Notes under the pieces: generated by a model | The model's database searches: none | What the model was told of the DNA's origin: nothing | The model's input: only the letters and a program-made list of their open reading frames with translations | NCBI GenBank assembly: GCA_035575035.1 | Contig: DATLYH010000004.1 | Location: 1-29,826, forward strand | Reading direction: 5' to 3' | From: DATLYH01 sp035575035 | GTDB taxonomy: Bacteria; Planctomycetota; Planctomycetia; Gemmatales; Gemmataceae | Length of the DNA: 29,826 nt | Program-made: the position numbers and the translations under genes | In this document: in pieces, positions 6,770 to 15,510 of the stretch | Position numbering within the stretch: the stretch's first letter is position 1 | How the letters are laid out: every line of letters starts with the position of its first letter

Positions 6770-8626
6770 ATGAGCGCCACAGTCACGTGGATTGACGAAC
6801 GGATGATGATCCCTGACCTGCTGCGGGCCGCTCCGCAGGTGCGGCCGGTGCTGGACCGGTACGGCCTGCGCGGCTGCGGCGGACCGCTGGGCCCGGTCGA
6901 GTCGCTGGGATTCTTCGCCAAGGCGCATGACGTACCGGTGACGGTGCTGCTGGACGAGCTGCGCGACGCCGCCGCAAAGGCCGAACCGGCGCCAGCCGGC
7001 TGCGGCTGCTGCGACCGCCACACCGCCGACACGATCTACCGCCCCTTCTTCAAGGCGGGCATCGCCGTGGTGCTGACCCTGGGGGCCGTGTGGGGGGCCT
7101 ACCTGCTCTTGCGGATCGGCTTCACCGGCTCGTTTGCGGCCGCCGGGCTGCATGAGGTGAACGCCCACGGCCACGCCCAGATCTTCGGCTGGGTCGGGCT
7201 GTTCGTCATGGGCTTTGCCTACCAGGCTTTCCCGCGCTTTAAACACACGACCCTGTCGCACCCGCGCCTGGCCTGGGCGAGCCTTTGGCTCATGGTTACC
7301 GGGCTCGTCATCCGGTCGGTCAGCGAACCTCTGGCGGAATCGCTGCCGTGGATGGGTATCCTGGCCGTGAGCGCCTCGCTCCTGGAAGGGGTCACCATCG
7401 CGCTGTTCGCCTGGATCATCGTGGCGACCTTGTGGCGCTCCGGCAAGGCGCTGGCCGTATATGACTATTACATCCTCAGCGCCCTGGCCTGGTTCGTGAT
7501 CCAGTCAGACTACGAAACCGCCTACCTCGCTGCGACGCTCGCGGCGACAGACCGCGAGCAACTCCTGCATCTCGTCGCCACCTGGCAGGCGCCTCTCCGC
7601 GAAATCCAGATCCACGGCTTCGCGCTCTTGATGATCCTGGGCGTCAGCCAGCGACTCTTCCACAACTTCTATGGCTTCCCCGCCCCGAGCCGGCGCGTCA
7701 GCCTGGCCGCGCTGTTCTGCCTGAACACGGCAGTCCTTGGCGAAGTCCTCGGCCTCGTGCTCATGCGGGCGAGCGGTCACGTGTGGGCCGCCCTCTGGTA
7801 CGCTTCCGTACTCCTGCTGGCCGGTGCGACCGCCTGGCTGGTCGCCGGCTGGCGTCTCTTCTCATCCTCCGAAGAGTCCGACCGGAGCCTGAAGTTCCTG
7901 CGGGCGGCCTACGTGTGGCTGTTCGTCTCGCTGGGCATGCTAGTCGCGTTGCCTGTCTACCAGTTGGCCCTGCTGCCCTGGCTCGCCCCGGACAGCGCCG
8001 CCACCCAGATGGGCTTCTCGCATGCCTACTACGGGGCAGTCCGGCATGCCATCACCGTCGGGTTTATCAGCTTGATGATCGTCGGTGTCGCGGCCAAGGT
8101 CGTGCCTACCCTGAGCGGTGTGGACGTGCGGGCCCTAACGCCGCTATGGGTGCCGTTCGTATTGATCAACGCCGGGTGCATACTCCGTGTGACCGCCCAG
8201 ACCTTGACCGACTTCACGGCCAGCGCGTTCCCCGTCGCCGGGGTCAGCGGTTTGCTGGAGGTGCTGGGCTTGGCTGCCTGGGGAGTCCACGTTTGGGCGG
8301 TCATGGCCGGCCGTGCCCGCATCCGGCAGCCCAGGCGGCCAACCGAACGGGCCACCTGGCTCCTGCCAGGCTCGCCTATCGTGCCGACGAACCGGGTCGG
8401 CGAGGTCCTGGACTGCTACCCCGAACTGCTGGACACGTTCCTGGCCTTCGGGTTCAAGCCGCTGGCTAACCCAGTGCTGCGGAGAACTGTTGCCCGCTTC
8501 GTCACGATCGAGACGGCATGCCGCCAGCTCGGCGTGGAGACGCAGCAACTGGTCGAGGCCTTGAATACTGCCCGCGAAACACGGACCTTGGGAAGGCGCC
8601 CACTCCCCGTGCTATCCGTCAATTGA
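6770..8626 (+). CDS. nnrS: NnrS family membrane protein flanked by DUF1858-like domains
   Basis: This 618-residue protein has three parts. An N-terminal DUF1858/ScdA_N-like domain (IPDLLRAAPQVRPVLDRYGL, then a GCGG) runs to about residue 60 and is followed by a Cys-rich GCGCC linker. A polytopic core of about 12 membrane segments carries the NnrS signature HGHAQIFGWVGLFVMG and later conserved His residues. A second DUF1858-like domain (PTNRVGEVLDCYPELLDTFL onward) closes the C-terminus. NnrS proteins are haem- and copper-containing membrane proteins linked to NO stress in denitrifiers; DUF1858 domains occur in NO- and Fe-S-repair proteins such as ScdA/YtfE. ATG 6770 has GAGG eight bases upstream. 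It lies between the Rrf2 gene and norZ. Confidence 0.88.
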   Translation: MSATVTWIDERMMIPDLLRAAPQVRPVLDRYGLRGCGGPLGPVESLGFFAKAHDVPVTVLLDELRDAAAKAEPAPAGCGCCDRHTADTIYRPFFKAGIAVVLTLGAVWGAYLLLRIGFTGSFAAAGLHEVNAHGHAQIFGWVGLFVMGFAYQAFPRFKHTTLSHPRLAWASLWLMVTGLVIRSVSEPLAESLPWMGILAVSASLLEGVTIALFAWIIVATLWRSGKALAVYDYYILSALAWFVIQSDYETAYLAATLAATDREQLLHLVATWQAPLREIQIHGFALLMILGVSQRLFHNFYGFPAPSRRVSLAALFCLNTAVLGEVLGLVLMRASGHVWAALWYASVLLLAGATAWLVAGWRLFSSSEESDRSLKFLRAAYVWLFVSLGMLVALPVYQLALLPWLAPDSAATQMGFSHAYYGAVRHAITVGFISLMIVGVAAKVVPTLSGVDVRALTPLWVPFVLINAGCILRVTAQTLTDFTASAFPVAGVSGLLEVLGLAAWGVHVWAVMAGRARIRQPRRPTERATWLLPGSPIVPTNRVGEVLDCYPELLDTFLAFGFKPLANPVLRRTVARFVTIETACRQLGVETQQLVEALNTARETRTLGRRPLPVLSVN

Positions 8627-8642
8627 AAAGATGGTGATCTCC

Positions 8643-8665
8643 ATCCGCACAGGCGCTGTGCGGAT
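8643..8665. promoter_or_regulatory. 10-bp perfect inverted repeat upstream of norZ: activator site or nnrS terminator
   Basis: ATCCGCACAG (8643-8652) and CTGTGCGGAT (8656-8665) are perfect 10-bp arms around GCG. The dyad is 16 bases after the nnrS stop, so it could act as a terminator, but no T-run follows. Its centre is about 70 bp upstream of the -24 element of the norZ sigma54 promoter, the usual place for an NtrC-family enhancer site, and its shape resembles such sites. I favour an activator site. Confidence 0.5.
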
Positions 8666-8724
8666 CTGAACCAGGGCGGAGACGAACACGCCCCCATTGC
8701 TGCGAAGACTACGGTCTCTCTTTG

Positions 8725-8739
8725 CGGCACGAGGCTTGC
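8725..8739 (+). promoter_or_regulatory. Sigma54 (-24/-12) promoter of norZ
   Basis: CGGCAC-GAGGC-TTGC keeps the invariant GG and GC with correct spacing and matches the extended GGCACGR...TTGCW consensus closely. It lies 131 bp before the norZ start. NO reductase genes under sigma54 and NO-responsive activators are known (NorR-controlled norVW in E. coli and norAB in Ralstonia), so the assignment fits the gene. Confidence 0.65.
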
Positions 8740-8750
8740 TTTGGGGGAAT

Positions 8751-8825
8751 GGCCAACCGCAGGTGCCAACAGGGTCAATGGTTTCCTCCCCCACGAACCT
8801 GGCCTGGGGACAGCAACGGTTGGCC
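8751..8825 (+). promoter_or_regulatory. Potential structured 5' leader of norZ
   Basis: GGCCAACCG (8751-8759) is the exact complement of CGGTTGGCC (8817-8825). Transcription from the sigma54 promoter would place both arms in the leader, enclosing 57 nt that also contain TCCCC and GGGGA blocks able to pair. After it, GTCAA-TCGG-TTGAC (8842-8855) forms a small dyad just before the AGGAGGAG ribosome binding site. Confidence 0.4.
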
Positions 8826-8870
8826 TATCAAGGAACTAGGGGTCAATCGGTTGACAGGAGGAGTCTTCAG

Positions 8871-11255
8871 ATGGCTAGTCGGCCTCAGTCTTATAAACGC
8901 TTGTGGATTGCTTTCGGACTGGTCGTCGTCCTGTCGTTCGCCGTGCTGGGCGGCTTCGGCTTCCGGATCGCTTCAATGGCCCCGCCCATCCCGGCAGCGG
9001 TTCGCACCTCTGACGGCAGAACCCTGTTCGACGGCGCCCTGATCCTGCGAGGCCAGAACGTCTGGCAGTCCCTGGGGGGCCAGCAGATCGGCACCGTCTG
9101 GGGGCACGGCGCCTACATCGCCCCGGACTGGTCCGCCGACTGGCTCCATCGTGAGTTGGTGTTCCTCCTTGACCGCTGGGCCCGCGAGCGCTGGAAGGAG
9201 AAGGGCCAGGCAGACTATGAGCGGCTGGCAGCCCAGGACGAGGAAACCCGGCGCCAGGCAACCGATGTTCCCCGCAGCATCTTCTATGACAGTCTGCCTG
9301 TCGAAGAGCAGGCCGCTCTGCGGGCCCGTCTCAAGGCGTTGGTCCGCACCAACACCTATGACCCGGCCACGGGTACGCTAACGCTCGACCCGGCCCGCGC
9401 CGAGGCCTTCGAGGCCAATGCCCGCTACTATGCCGACGTGTTCGCCCGCGGCCGACCCGAGTATGCCATCCCGGCCGGCACTCTCACCGACGCCGAGCAG
9501 CAGCGCGCCCTAGGCGCCTTCTTCTTCTGGACCGCCTGGGCCTGCGCCACCGACCGGCCGGACCTCGCCGGCATCAGCTACACGCAGAACTGGCCGCACG
9601 AGCCGCTCATTGACAACCGGCCGACAGCCGATGCCGTCATCTGGAGCGTGCTCAGCTTCGTGCTGCTGTTGGCAGGCATTGGCGGCATGGTGTGGTACTT
9701 TGCCTCCCTGCCGCCAGGCGGGGAGGAATCGGGTGAGGTGCCGGCCCGCGACCCGCTGCTGGGGTACGCGCCCACACCGTCGCAGAAGGCGACCCTGAAA
9801 TACTTCTTCGTCGTGGGCGCCCTGCTCGTCTTGCAGATCGGCCTGGGCGTCCTTACGGCCCACTACGGCGTGGAGGGTAGCGGCTTTTACGGTATCCCTC
9901 TGGACCGGGTGCTCCCCTACGCCGTGACGCGAACCTGGCACACCCAGTTGGGCATCTTCTGGATCGCGACCGCCTGGCTGGCCACTGGCCTATTTGTCGC
10001 CCCCGCGGTTGGCGGTCGGGAGCCGGCCGGCCAGCGCTTCCTGGTCAATATTCTCTTCGGGGCCCTGCTGGTCATTGTCGTCGGCTCGCTGGCGGGAGAG
10101 TGGCTCAGCGCGATGCGGAAACTCGATGGCGACGCCTGGTTCTGGTTCGGCCACCAGGGCTACGAATACGTGGACCTCGGCCGGTTCTGGCAACTCTTGC
10201 TGCTGCTGGGCCTGTTCCTCTGGCTAGGCCTGATGGCCCGGGCCCTGTGGCCGGCCCTGCGGCGGCCGGGAGAGCACCGGTCGCTGCTGGTGCTGTTCCT
10301 CATCAGTAGCCTGGCTATCGCCCTGTTCTATGCCGCCGGGCTAGGCATCTGGAAGCACACGCACCTGGCGATGGCCGAGTACTGGCGCTGGTGGGTGGTC
10401 CACCTGTGGGTCGAGGGCTTCTTCGAGGTCTTCGCCACCGTGGTCATCGCCTTCCTGTTCAGCCGGCTCCAGCTGATCCGCACCAGTACTGCGACGGCCG
10501 CCGCCCTGTTCTCGACCTGCGTGTTCCTCTCCGGCGGGATCATCGGCACCTTTCACCACCTGTACTTCTCGGGCACGCCGGCGGTGGTGATGGCCCTGGG
10601 AGCGGTGTTCAGCGCCTTGGAGGTGGTGCCCCTGGTGTTAATCGGCTTCGAGGCGTGGGAGAACCTGCGGCTGGCCAAGGTGCGCGAGTGGGTGGGCGGC
10701 TACCGCTGGGCCATCTACTTCTTCGTCGCGGTCGCCTTCTGGAACATGCTGGGGGCCGGGCTGTTCGGCTTCATGATCAACCCACCGATCGCGCTCTACT
10801 ATATGCAGGGGTTGAATACCACGCCGGTTCACGGGCACACGGCCTTGTTCGGCGTCTATGGCATGCTGGGGCTGGGGCTGATGCTCTTCTGCGTCCGCGG
10901 CCTGATGCCGGGCAAGCCGTGGCACACCGGAGCAATCCGCCTGAGTTTTTGGGCCATCAATATTGGCCTGCTCTTGATGGTGACCTTGAGCCTGTTGCCG
11001 GTCGGCCTGATGCAGACCTGGGCCGCTGTCAACCACGGGACGTGGTACGCCCGCAGCGCCGAATTCCTGCAGACGCCCACGATGAACACGCTTCGTTGGC
11101 TGCGGATTCCGGGTGATCTGCTCTTCGCCCTGGGGGTGCTGGCAATGGGCTGGTTCAAGCTGGGGCTGCTGACCGGGCACTCCTTCGTCAAGGAAGCCCC
11201 GGAAGTGCCCGCCGGTCGGCTGACCCCGGAGCGTGAACCGGTGGCGACCCCGTGA
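8871..11255 (+). CDS. norZ: Quinol-dependent nitric oxide reductase (qNor)
   Basis: This 794-residue membrane enzyme reduces two NO to N2O using quinol. It has the fused qNor layout: an N-terminal membrane helix (residues about 8-30), a long periplasmic domain without a haem c motif (to about 250), then a 12-helix NorB-like core. Haem and Fe-B ligands are visible in WHTQLGIFW, WVVHLWVEGF, GTFHHLYFSG and HGHTALFGVYG; Glu in WVEGFFEVF is the conserved catalytic-site glutamate. I chose ATG 8871 because AGGAGGAG lies just upstream; 58 further open codons upstream lie in the leader. It follows nnrS by 244 bp with its own sigma54 promoter. With no nitrite reductase in the window, it is probably for NO detoxification. 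Confidence 0.95.
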   Translation: MASRPQSYKRLWIAFGLVVVLSFAVLGGFGFRIASMAPPIPAAVRTSDGRTLFDGALILRGQNVWQSLGGQQIGTVWGHGAYIAPDWSADWLHRELVFLLDRWARERWKEKGQADYERLAAQDEETRRQATDVPRSIFYDSLPVEEQAALRARLKALVRTNTYDPATGTLTLDPARAEAFEANARYYADVFARGRPEYAIPAGTLTDAEQQRALGAFFFWTAWACATDRPDLAGISYTQNWPHEPLIDNRPTADAVIWSVLSFVLLLAGIGGMVWYFASLPPGGEESGEVPARDPLLGYAPTPSQKATLKYFFVVGALLVLQIGLGVLTAHYGVEGSGFYGIPLDRVLPYAVTRTWHTQLGIFWIATAWLATGLFVAPAVGGREPAGQRFLVNILFGALLVIVVGSLAGEWLSAMRKLDGDAWFWFGHQGYEYVDLGRFWQLLLLLGLFLWLGLMARALWPALRRPGEHRSLLVLFLISSLAIALFYAAGLGIWKHTHLAMAEYWRWWVVHLWVEGFFEVFATVVIAFLFSRLQLIRTSTATAAALFSTCVFLSGGIIGTFHHLYFSGTPAVVMALGAVFSALEVVPLVLIGFEAWENLRLAKVREWVGGYRWAIYFFVAVAFWNMLGAGLFGFMINPPIALYYMQGLNTTPVHGHTALFGVYGMLGLGLMLFCVRGLMPGKPWHTGAIRLSFWAINIGLLLMVTLSLLPVGLMQTWAAVNHGTWYARSAEFLQTPTMNTLRWLRIPGDLLFALGVLAMGWFKLGLLTGHSFVKEAPEVPAGRLTPEREPVATP

Positions 11256-11363
11256 GCAGGCGTGGCAACGGTGCAGTGGGGGAAGGGGCTGCGGCAATGT
11301 CCAGGGAAAAGTTGAAGGCGGCCCTGTGGGGAGGGGTAGCCACGGCTCTCCGGGCCGTACTGA

Positions 11364-11969
<606 letters not shown>

Positions 11970-11970
11970 C

Positions 11971-12201
11971 ATGAGGCCGCTGCACACACGCGAGCAGCGC
12001 TTAGTCATCGTCTATGGGATGCTGGGCATCGTCTCAATCTTGGTCGTGCTCTAGCTATGGCTGCTGACCGCGACGATGGAAGCTTACCTCGGCGGCGATT
12101 CCTCGGTGGTCTGGCCAGCGGCGTTGGCGAGCCTGGTCTGCTTTGCCCTGAACGTGGGATTGCTTCGCTACCTGCATTGCATGGAACGGCAGGAGTCATG
12201 A
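11971..12201 (+). pseudogene. Small two-helix membrane protein interrupted by TAG
   Basis: From ATG 11971 the frame reads MRPLHTREQRLVIVYGMLG and then ILVVL, meets TAG at 12052 (codon 28), and continues in frame as LWLLTATMEAYLGG and later LVCFALNVGLLRYLHC to TGA at 12199. Ignoring the TAG gives 76 residues with two hydrophobic helices, the layout of small accessory membrane proteins of respiratory complexes. A CAG to TAG change (Gln) would explain the stop. It directly follows another nonsense-broken gene, so decay is the simplest reading. I do not recognise the family with certainty. Confidence 0.55.
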
Positions 12202-12332
12202 GGTCCGTCCGGGGATGCCGGCAGCGTTCTGTGTCGGCTGCCTGGCCATCTGTCTGACGACCGGGTGCAGGCTCCGCCGCGGCGATGAGGTAGATTAGCT
12301 GCGAATGGAAAAGAAGACTCGTTGAATGGTTG

Positions 12333-12345
12333 GTTTATGATAAAC
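12333..12345. promoter_or_regulatory. Perfect dyad GTTTAT-G-ATAAAC upstream of the globin kinase operon
   Basis: A 13-bp perfect palindrome in an AT-rich patch lies 113 bp before the start of the signalling operon and is the only obvious operator-like feature in the 257-bp gap 12202-12458. TATGAT within it could serve as a -10 box, but I see no matching -35. No sigma54 motif was found in this gap. Confidence 0.35.
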
Positions 12346-12458
12346 GGCTTGGGCCGGATTCATCAGCAGTGTCCGACGATGTACCGCCGTCAGCCACGGA
12401 GTCAGCGAGGAGTGACCGGGGCGTTGACCGGTCGAGGCAACGTCCCAAGGAAGAAGCC

Positions 12459-13637
12459 ATGAATCCCGACGAGTTGTTCCGGCGCTACCAGGAGTTGCAG
12501 CAGTACGTGGGTTGGACGGAAGAGGATGCCCTACGGGTCCGTTCCGTGGCCACCCTGCTGGAAGCCCACCTTACGCCCCTCATCGAGGATTTCTACGCCG
12601 AAATCGAGCGCCACCCGGAGGCCCGCAAGGTCATCACGGGCGGACCGGCCCAGATCGAACGGCTCAAGGGCACCCTGCGGGGCTGGCTGCGGGAACTGCT
12701 CTTCGGCCCCTACGACCGCGACTATGTCGCCCGGCGCTGGCGGGTCGGCTGGCGGCACGTCGAGATCGGCCTCGACCAGGTCTACACCAACGTGGCCCTT
12801 TCCCGCCTCCGCAGAGGGTTGCTCCAAACGCTGGATGCCTGCTGGCCAGGCGATCCCCGGGAAGTAATCGCCATCCGCACGTCCCTGAACGCACTTTTGG
12901 ATCTGGACCTGGCCATCATCGAGGACGCCTACCAGACGGAATACCTCGCCCGGCAGCAGCGGAGCGAACGCCTGGCAGCCATCGGCCAAGTGGCCGGCGG
13001 CATCGCCCACGAGCTGCGCAACCCGCTCAACGTCGTCAAGACCTCGATCTACTATTTACTCAATGCCCGCAATCCTTCCCCCGCGAAGATCGCCGAACAT
13101 CTCCAGCGCATCGAGCGCCACGTGGTTGTTGCCGACGGCGTGATCACGGCCCTGTCGAACTTCGCCAGGATGCCCCTGCCCAACCTGCGCCCCTTCCCGA
13201 TTGAGCAATGCGTGCGCGAGGTGCTGGAACTGAACCCGCTGCCCGACAACATCCAGGTGACCATCGACTGCCCCCCTTCCCTCCCCCCAGTGCTGGGCGA
13301 CATCGACCAGATCCGCATCGTGTTCGCCAACCTGGTTCGCAATAGCCGCGAGGCCATGCCGCAGGGCGGGCATCTTTCCTTTCAGGGCCGCCAGGTCGGT
13401 GACAGCGTGGAGATCGACGTGACGGATACAGGCGTGGGCATCTCCGCGGACAATCTCAGTCGGATCACCGAGCCTTTGTATTCGACCAAGGCGCGCGGCC
13501 TGGGGCTCGGACTGGCCATCGCGCGGGCCATCCTGGAAAAGAACAAGGGGAGCTTGCGCGTGGCCAGCGAGGTCGGGCGTGGGACTACCTGTACAGTCCA
13601 GCTGATAGCCGCTTGGGAAGGAGGGGGCCCGAAGTGA
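12459..13637 (+). CDS. Globin-coupled sensor histidine kinase
   Basis: This 392-residue soluble kinase has an N-terminal protoglobin-type sensor domain (about residues 5-165) with the proximal haem ligand His100 in VGWRHVEIGLDQVY. The kinase core follows: H-box AHELRNPL (His184), N-box NLVRNSREAM, G1 DTGVGIS and G2 LGLGLAI. Globin-coupled sensors bind O2, NO or CO at haem, so this is the likely gas sensor of the island. There is no membrane segment. I chose ATG 12459 with AAGGAAG upstream; 43 open codons before it look non-coding. Its stop overlaps the next start as GTGA, beginning a tight five-gene unit. Confidence 0.92.
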   Translation: MNPDELFRRYQELQQYVGWTEEDALRVRSVATLLEAHLTPLIEDFYAEIERHPEARKVITGGPAQIERLKGTLRGWLRELLFGPYDRDYVARRWRVGWRHVEIGLDQVYTNVALSRLRRGLLQTLDACWPGDPREVIAIRTSLNALLDLDLAIIEDAYQTEYLARQQRSERLAAIGQVAGGIAHELRNPLNVVKTSIYYLLNARNPSPAKIAEHLQRIERHVVVADGVITALSNFARMPLPNLRPFPIEQCVREVLELNPLPDNIQVTIDCPPSLPPVLGDIDQIRIVFANLVRNSREAMPQGGHLSFQGRQVGDSVEIDVTDTGVGISADNLSRITEPLYSTKARGLGLGLAIARAILEKNKGSLRVASEVGRGTTCTVQLIAAWEGGGPK

Positions 13638-14407
13638 CGACCCGAGCAGTACCTTCCATCCTCGTGGTTGACGACGACGTGGACACCTGCCGCAACCTGT
13701 TCGACATCCTGACCGACCTGGGCTACCGGGTCGATACCGCCCATGACGGCCCCACCGCCCTGGACCTGGTCCGGCGGAATGCCTACGACGTGGCGCTTTT
13801 GGACTACAAGATGCCCGGCATGGACGGGCTGACACTCTACCGCGAGATCAAGCGCCTGCGCGCCGGCACGGTGGCGATCGTGGTCACGGCCTACGCGAGC
13901 GGAACTACCGCGGAGGAAGCACTCGCCGCCGGGGCATGGCAGGTCCTCCCCAAGCCGGTCGATTTCCCCCAGCTGCTGCGGCTCGTGGAGGAGGCCGTCG
14001 GGCAGCCGCTCGTCTTGGTGGTCGATGACGACCATGATCTGTGCGCGAACCTCTGGGACCTGTTCCGCGAGCAGGGCTTCCGGGTTTGCTTGGCCCATGA
14101 CGAGCGCCAGGCCCGGGATCACCTCAAGGACACCACTTTCCAGGCAGTCCTCATCGACATGAAACTGCCGGCCGGGGACGGCACTACGGTGTTCCGGTTG
14201 GTGCGGCAAGCGAACCCGCAAGCGCGTACAATCGTGATTACCGGTCATCGAACAGAAATGGATCAACAGGTCCAGCAGGTGCTCCAGGAGGGCGCTGATG
14301 CCGTCTGCTACAAGCCGTTTGACATGCCGAGGCTCCTGGCCATGTTGAACCGATTGATGCAGAACGAGGCAGCCCCTCAAGGCGCTTCCGATGAGCCCCC
14401 GAGGTGA
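13634..14407 (+). CDS. Double-receiver response regulator without output domain
   Basis: This protein of 257 residues has two receiver domains in tandem and nothing else. REC1 starts PSILVVDDD, with phospho-acceptor Asp57 (LLDYKMPGMDG) and Lys in LPKPV. REC2 starts VLVVDDDHD, with Asp175 (LIDMKLPAGDG) and Lys in YKPFD. With no DNA-binding domain it is likely a phosphate relay or sink between the two kinases of the operon. GTG 13634 overlaps the stop of the kinase gene and has GGAGGG about nine bases upstream. Confidence 0.9.
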   Translation: MTTRAVPSILVVDDDVDTCRNLFDILTDLGYRVDTAHDGPTALDLVRRNAYDVALLDYKMPGMDGLTLYREIKRLRAGTVAIVVTAYASGTTAEEALAAGAWQVLPKPVDFPQLLRLVEEAVGQPLVLVVDDDHDLCANLWDLFREQGFRVCLAHDERQARDHLKDTTFQAVLIDMKLPAGDGTTVFRLVRQANPQARTIVITGHRTEMDQQVQQVLQEGADAVCYKPFDMPRLLAMLNRLMQNEAAPQGASDEPPR

Positions 14408-14412
14408 TAGCG

Positions 14413-15510
14413 ATGCCGGTTGACCCTTCCCTCCACGTGCTCGTGATCGACGACGATGCGGACACGCGGGCCAACTTGCGTGACATCCTGGAACTGGATG
14501 GTTACTGGGTGGAAACGGTGGGCAGCGCGGCCGAGGCCCTCCAGCGCGACAGCTGGCCGTCCATCTCGGCCGTCCTGCTGGACCGCAAGCTCCCTGACAG
14601 CAGTGCGGAGGAACTGCTGCCACGGCTCAAGCAACTCGCTCCTGACGCGGCCATCGTCATCGTGACCGGGTACGCCGACCTGGAGGGGGCCATCACGGCC
14701 ATCCGCCAGGGGGCCGCCGACTACATCACCAAGCCCATCAACCCGGATCTGATCCGTAACCGGCTAGCGCATATCGCCGAGCAGAAGCGGCTGGCCCTGG
14801 AGTTGAAGCACGCCCAGGAGCAGGCCCTGCAAGCCGAGCGGCTGGCGGCGATCGGGCAGATGATGGCGGGACTGGCTCACGAGAGCGGCAACGCGCTGGC
14901 GCGGAGCAAGGCGTGTCTGGAAATGCTGGCCTGGGAAGTGGCAGACAGGCCGGAGGCACTCGAACTTATCGACCGCATTCAAAAGGCGCAAAACCACCTC
15001 AAGCACCTCTATGAGGAGGTGCGCGGCTATGCCGCACCCATCAACTTGTACCGCGAGGTCTGGGATCTGTCCGGCATCTGGCGGCAGGCCTGGGAGAATC
15101 TGGCGGTGTCGCGGCAAGGACGGGATGCATCGCTTTGCGAAGAAACCGGCGGGCTCGACTTGCACTGCGCGGTAGACCAGTTCCGTCTCGAACAGGTTTT
15201 CCGTAACATCCTGGAGAACGCGCTGGCCGCTTGCTCGGACCCGGTCCGGATTGCAGTCCGCTGTTCTGCGGCGACCATCGACGGTCAGCCCGCCGTACAG
15301 ATCGCCGTGCAGGATAACGGCCCCGGCCTCAACGCGGAACAGCGGCAGCGCATCTTTGACCCTTTCTTCACGACCAAGACCAAAGGGACCGGTCTGGGCA
15401 TGGCGATTGCTAAGCGCATCGTCGAAGCCCACGGAGGCCGAATCGCCGTTGGCCCCGGCTCAGGCGGCGGAGCCGAGATCCTGATCACCTTACCACGAGA
15501 AAGCCCATGA
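14413..15510 (+). CDS. REC-histidine kinase hybrid
   Basis: This 365-residue protein has an N-terminal receiver (VLVIDDDAD; Asp57 in LLDRKLPDS; Lys in TKPIN), a coiled-coil linker rich in Gln, Glu and Leu (about 118-145), then a kinase core with H-box AHESGNAL (His157), N-box NILENALAAC, G1 DNGPGL and G2 GTGLGMAIA. HES-GN instead of HE-RN is unusual. A receiver-controlled kinase with no sensor domain suggests it takes its signal from the upstream globin kinase or the double receiver. A GTG at 14404 overlaps the previous stop, but ATG 14413 is better spaced from GAGGTGAT. Its stop overlaps the next start as ATGA. Confidence 0.9.
   Translation: MPVDPSLHVLVIDDDADTRANLRDILELDGYWVETVGSAAEALQRDSWPSISAVLLDRKLPDSSAEELLPRLKQLAPDAAIVIVTGYADLEGAITAIRQGAADYITKPINPDLIRNRLAHIAEQKRLALELKHAQEQALQAERLAAIGQMMAGLAHESGNALARSKACLEMLAWEVADRPEALELIDRIQKAQNHLKHLYEEVRGYAAPINLYREVWDLSGIWRQAWENLAVSRQGRDASLCEETGGLDLHCAVDQFRLEQVFRNILENALAACSDPVRIAVRCSAATIDGQPAVQIAVQDNGPGLNAEQRQRIFDPFFTTKTKGTGLGMAIAKRIVEAHGGRIAVGPGSGGGAEILITLPRESP

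Noticed and set aside
12215..12298. 27-residue lipoprotein-like peptide with LTTGC lipobox
   Set aside because: It resembles entericidin-type peptides, but the only purine-rich stretch touches the ATG directly, so there is no usable ribosome binding site; length and composition can arise by chance.
13382..14623. 413-codon leftward frame opposite the two-component genes
   Set aside because: It is antisense to three clear signalling genes with no motif or ribosome binding site.
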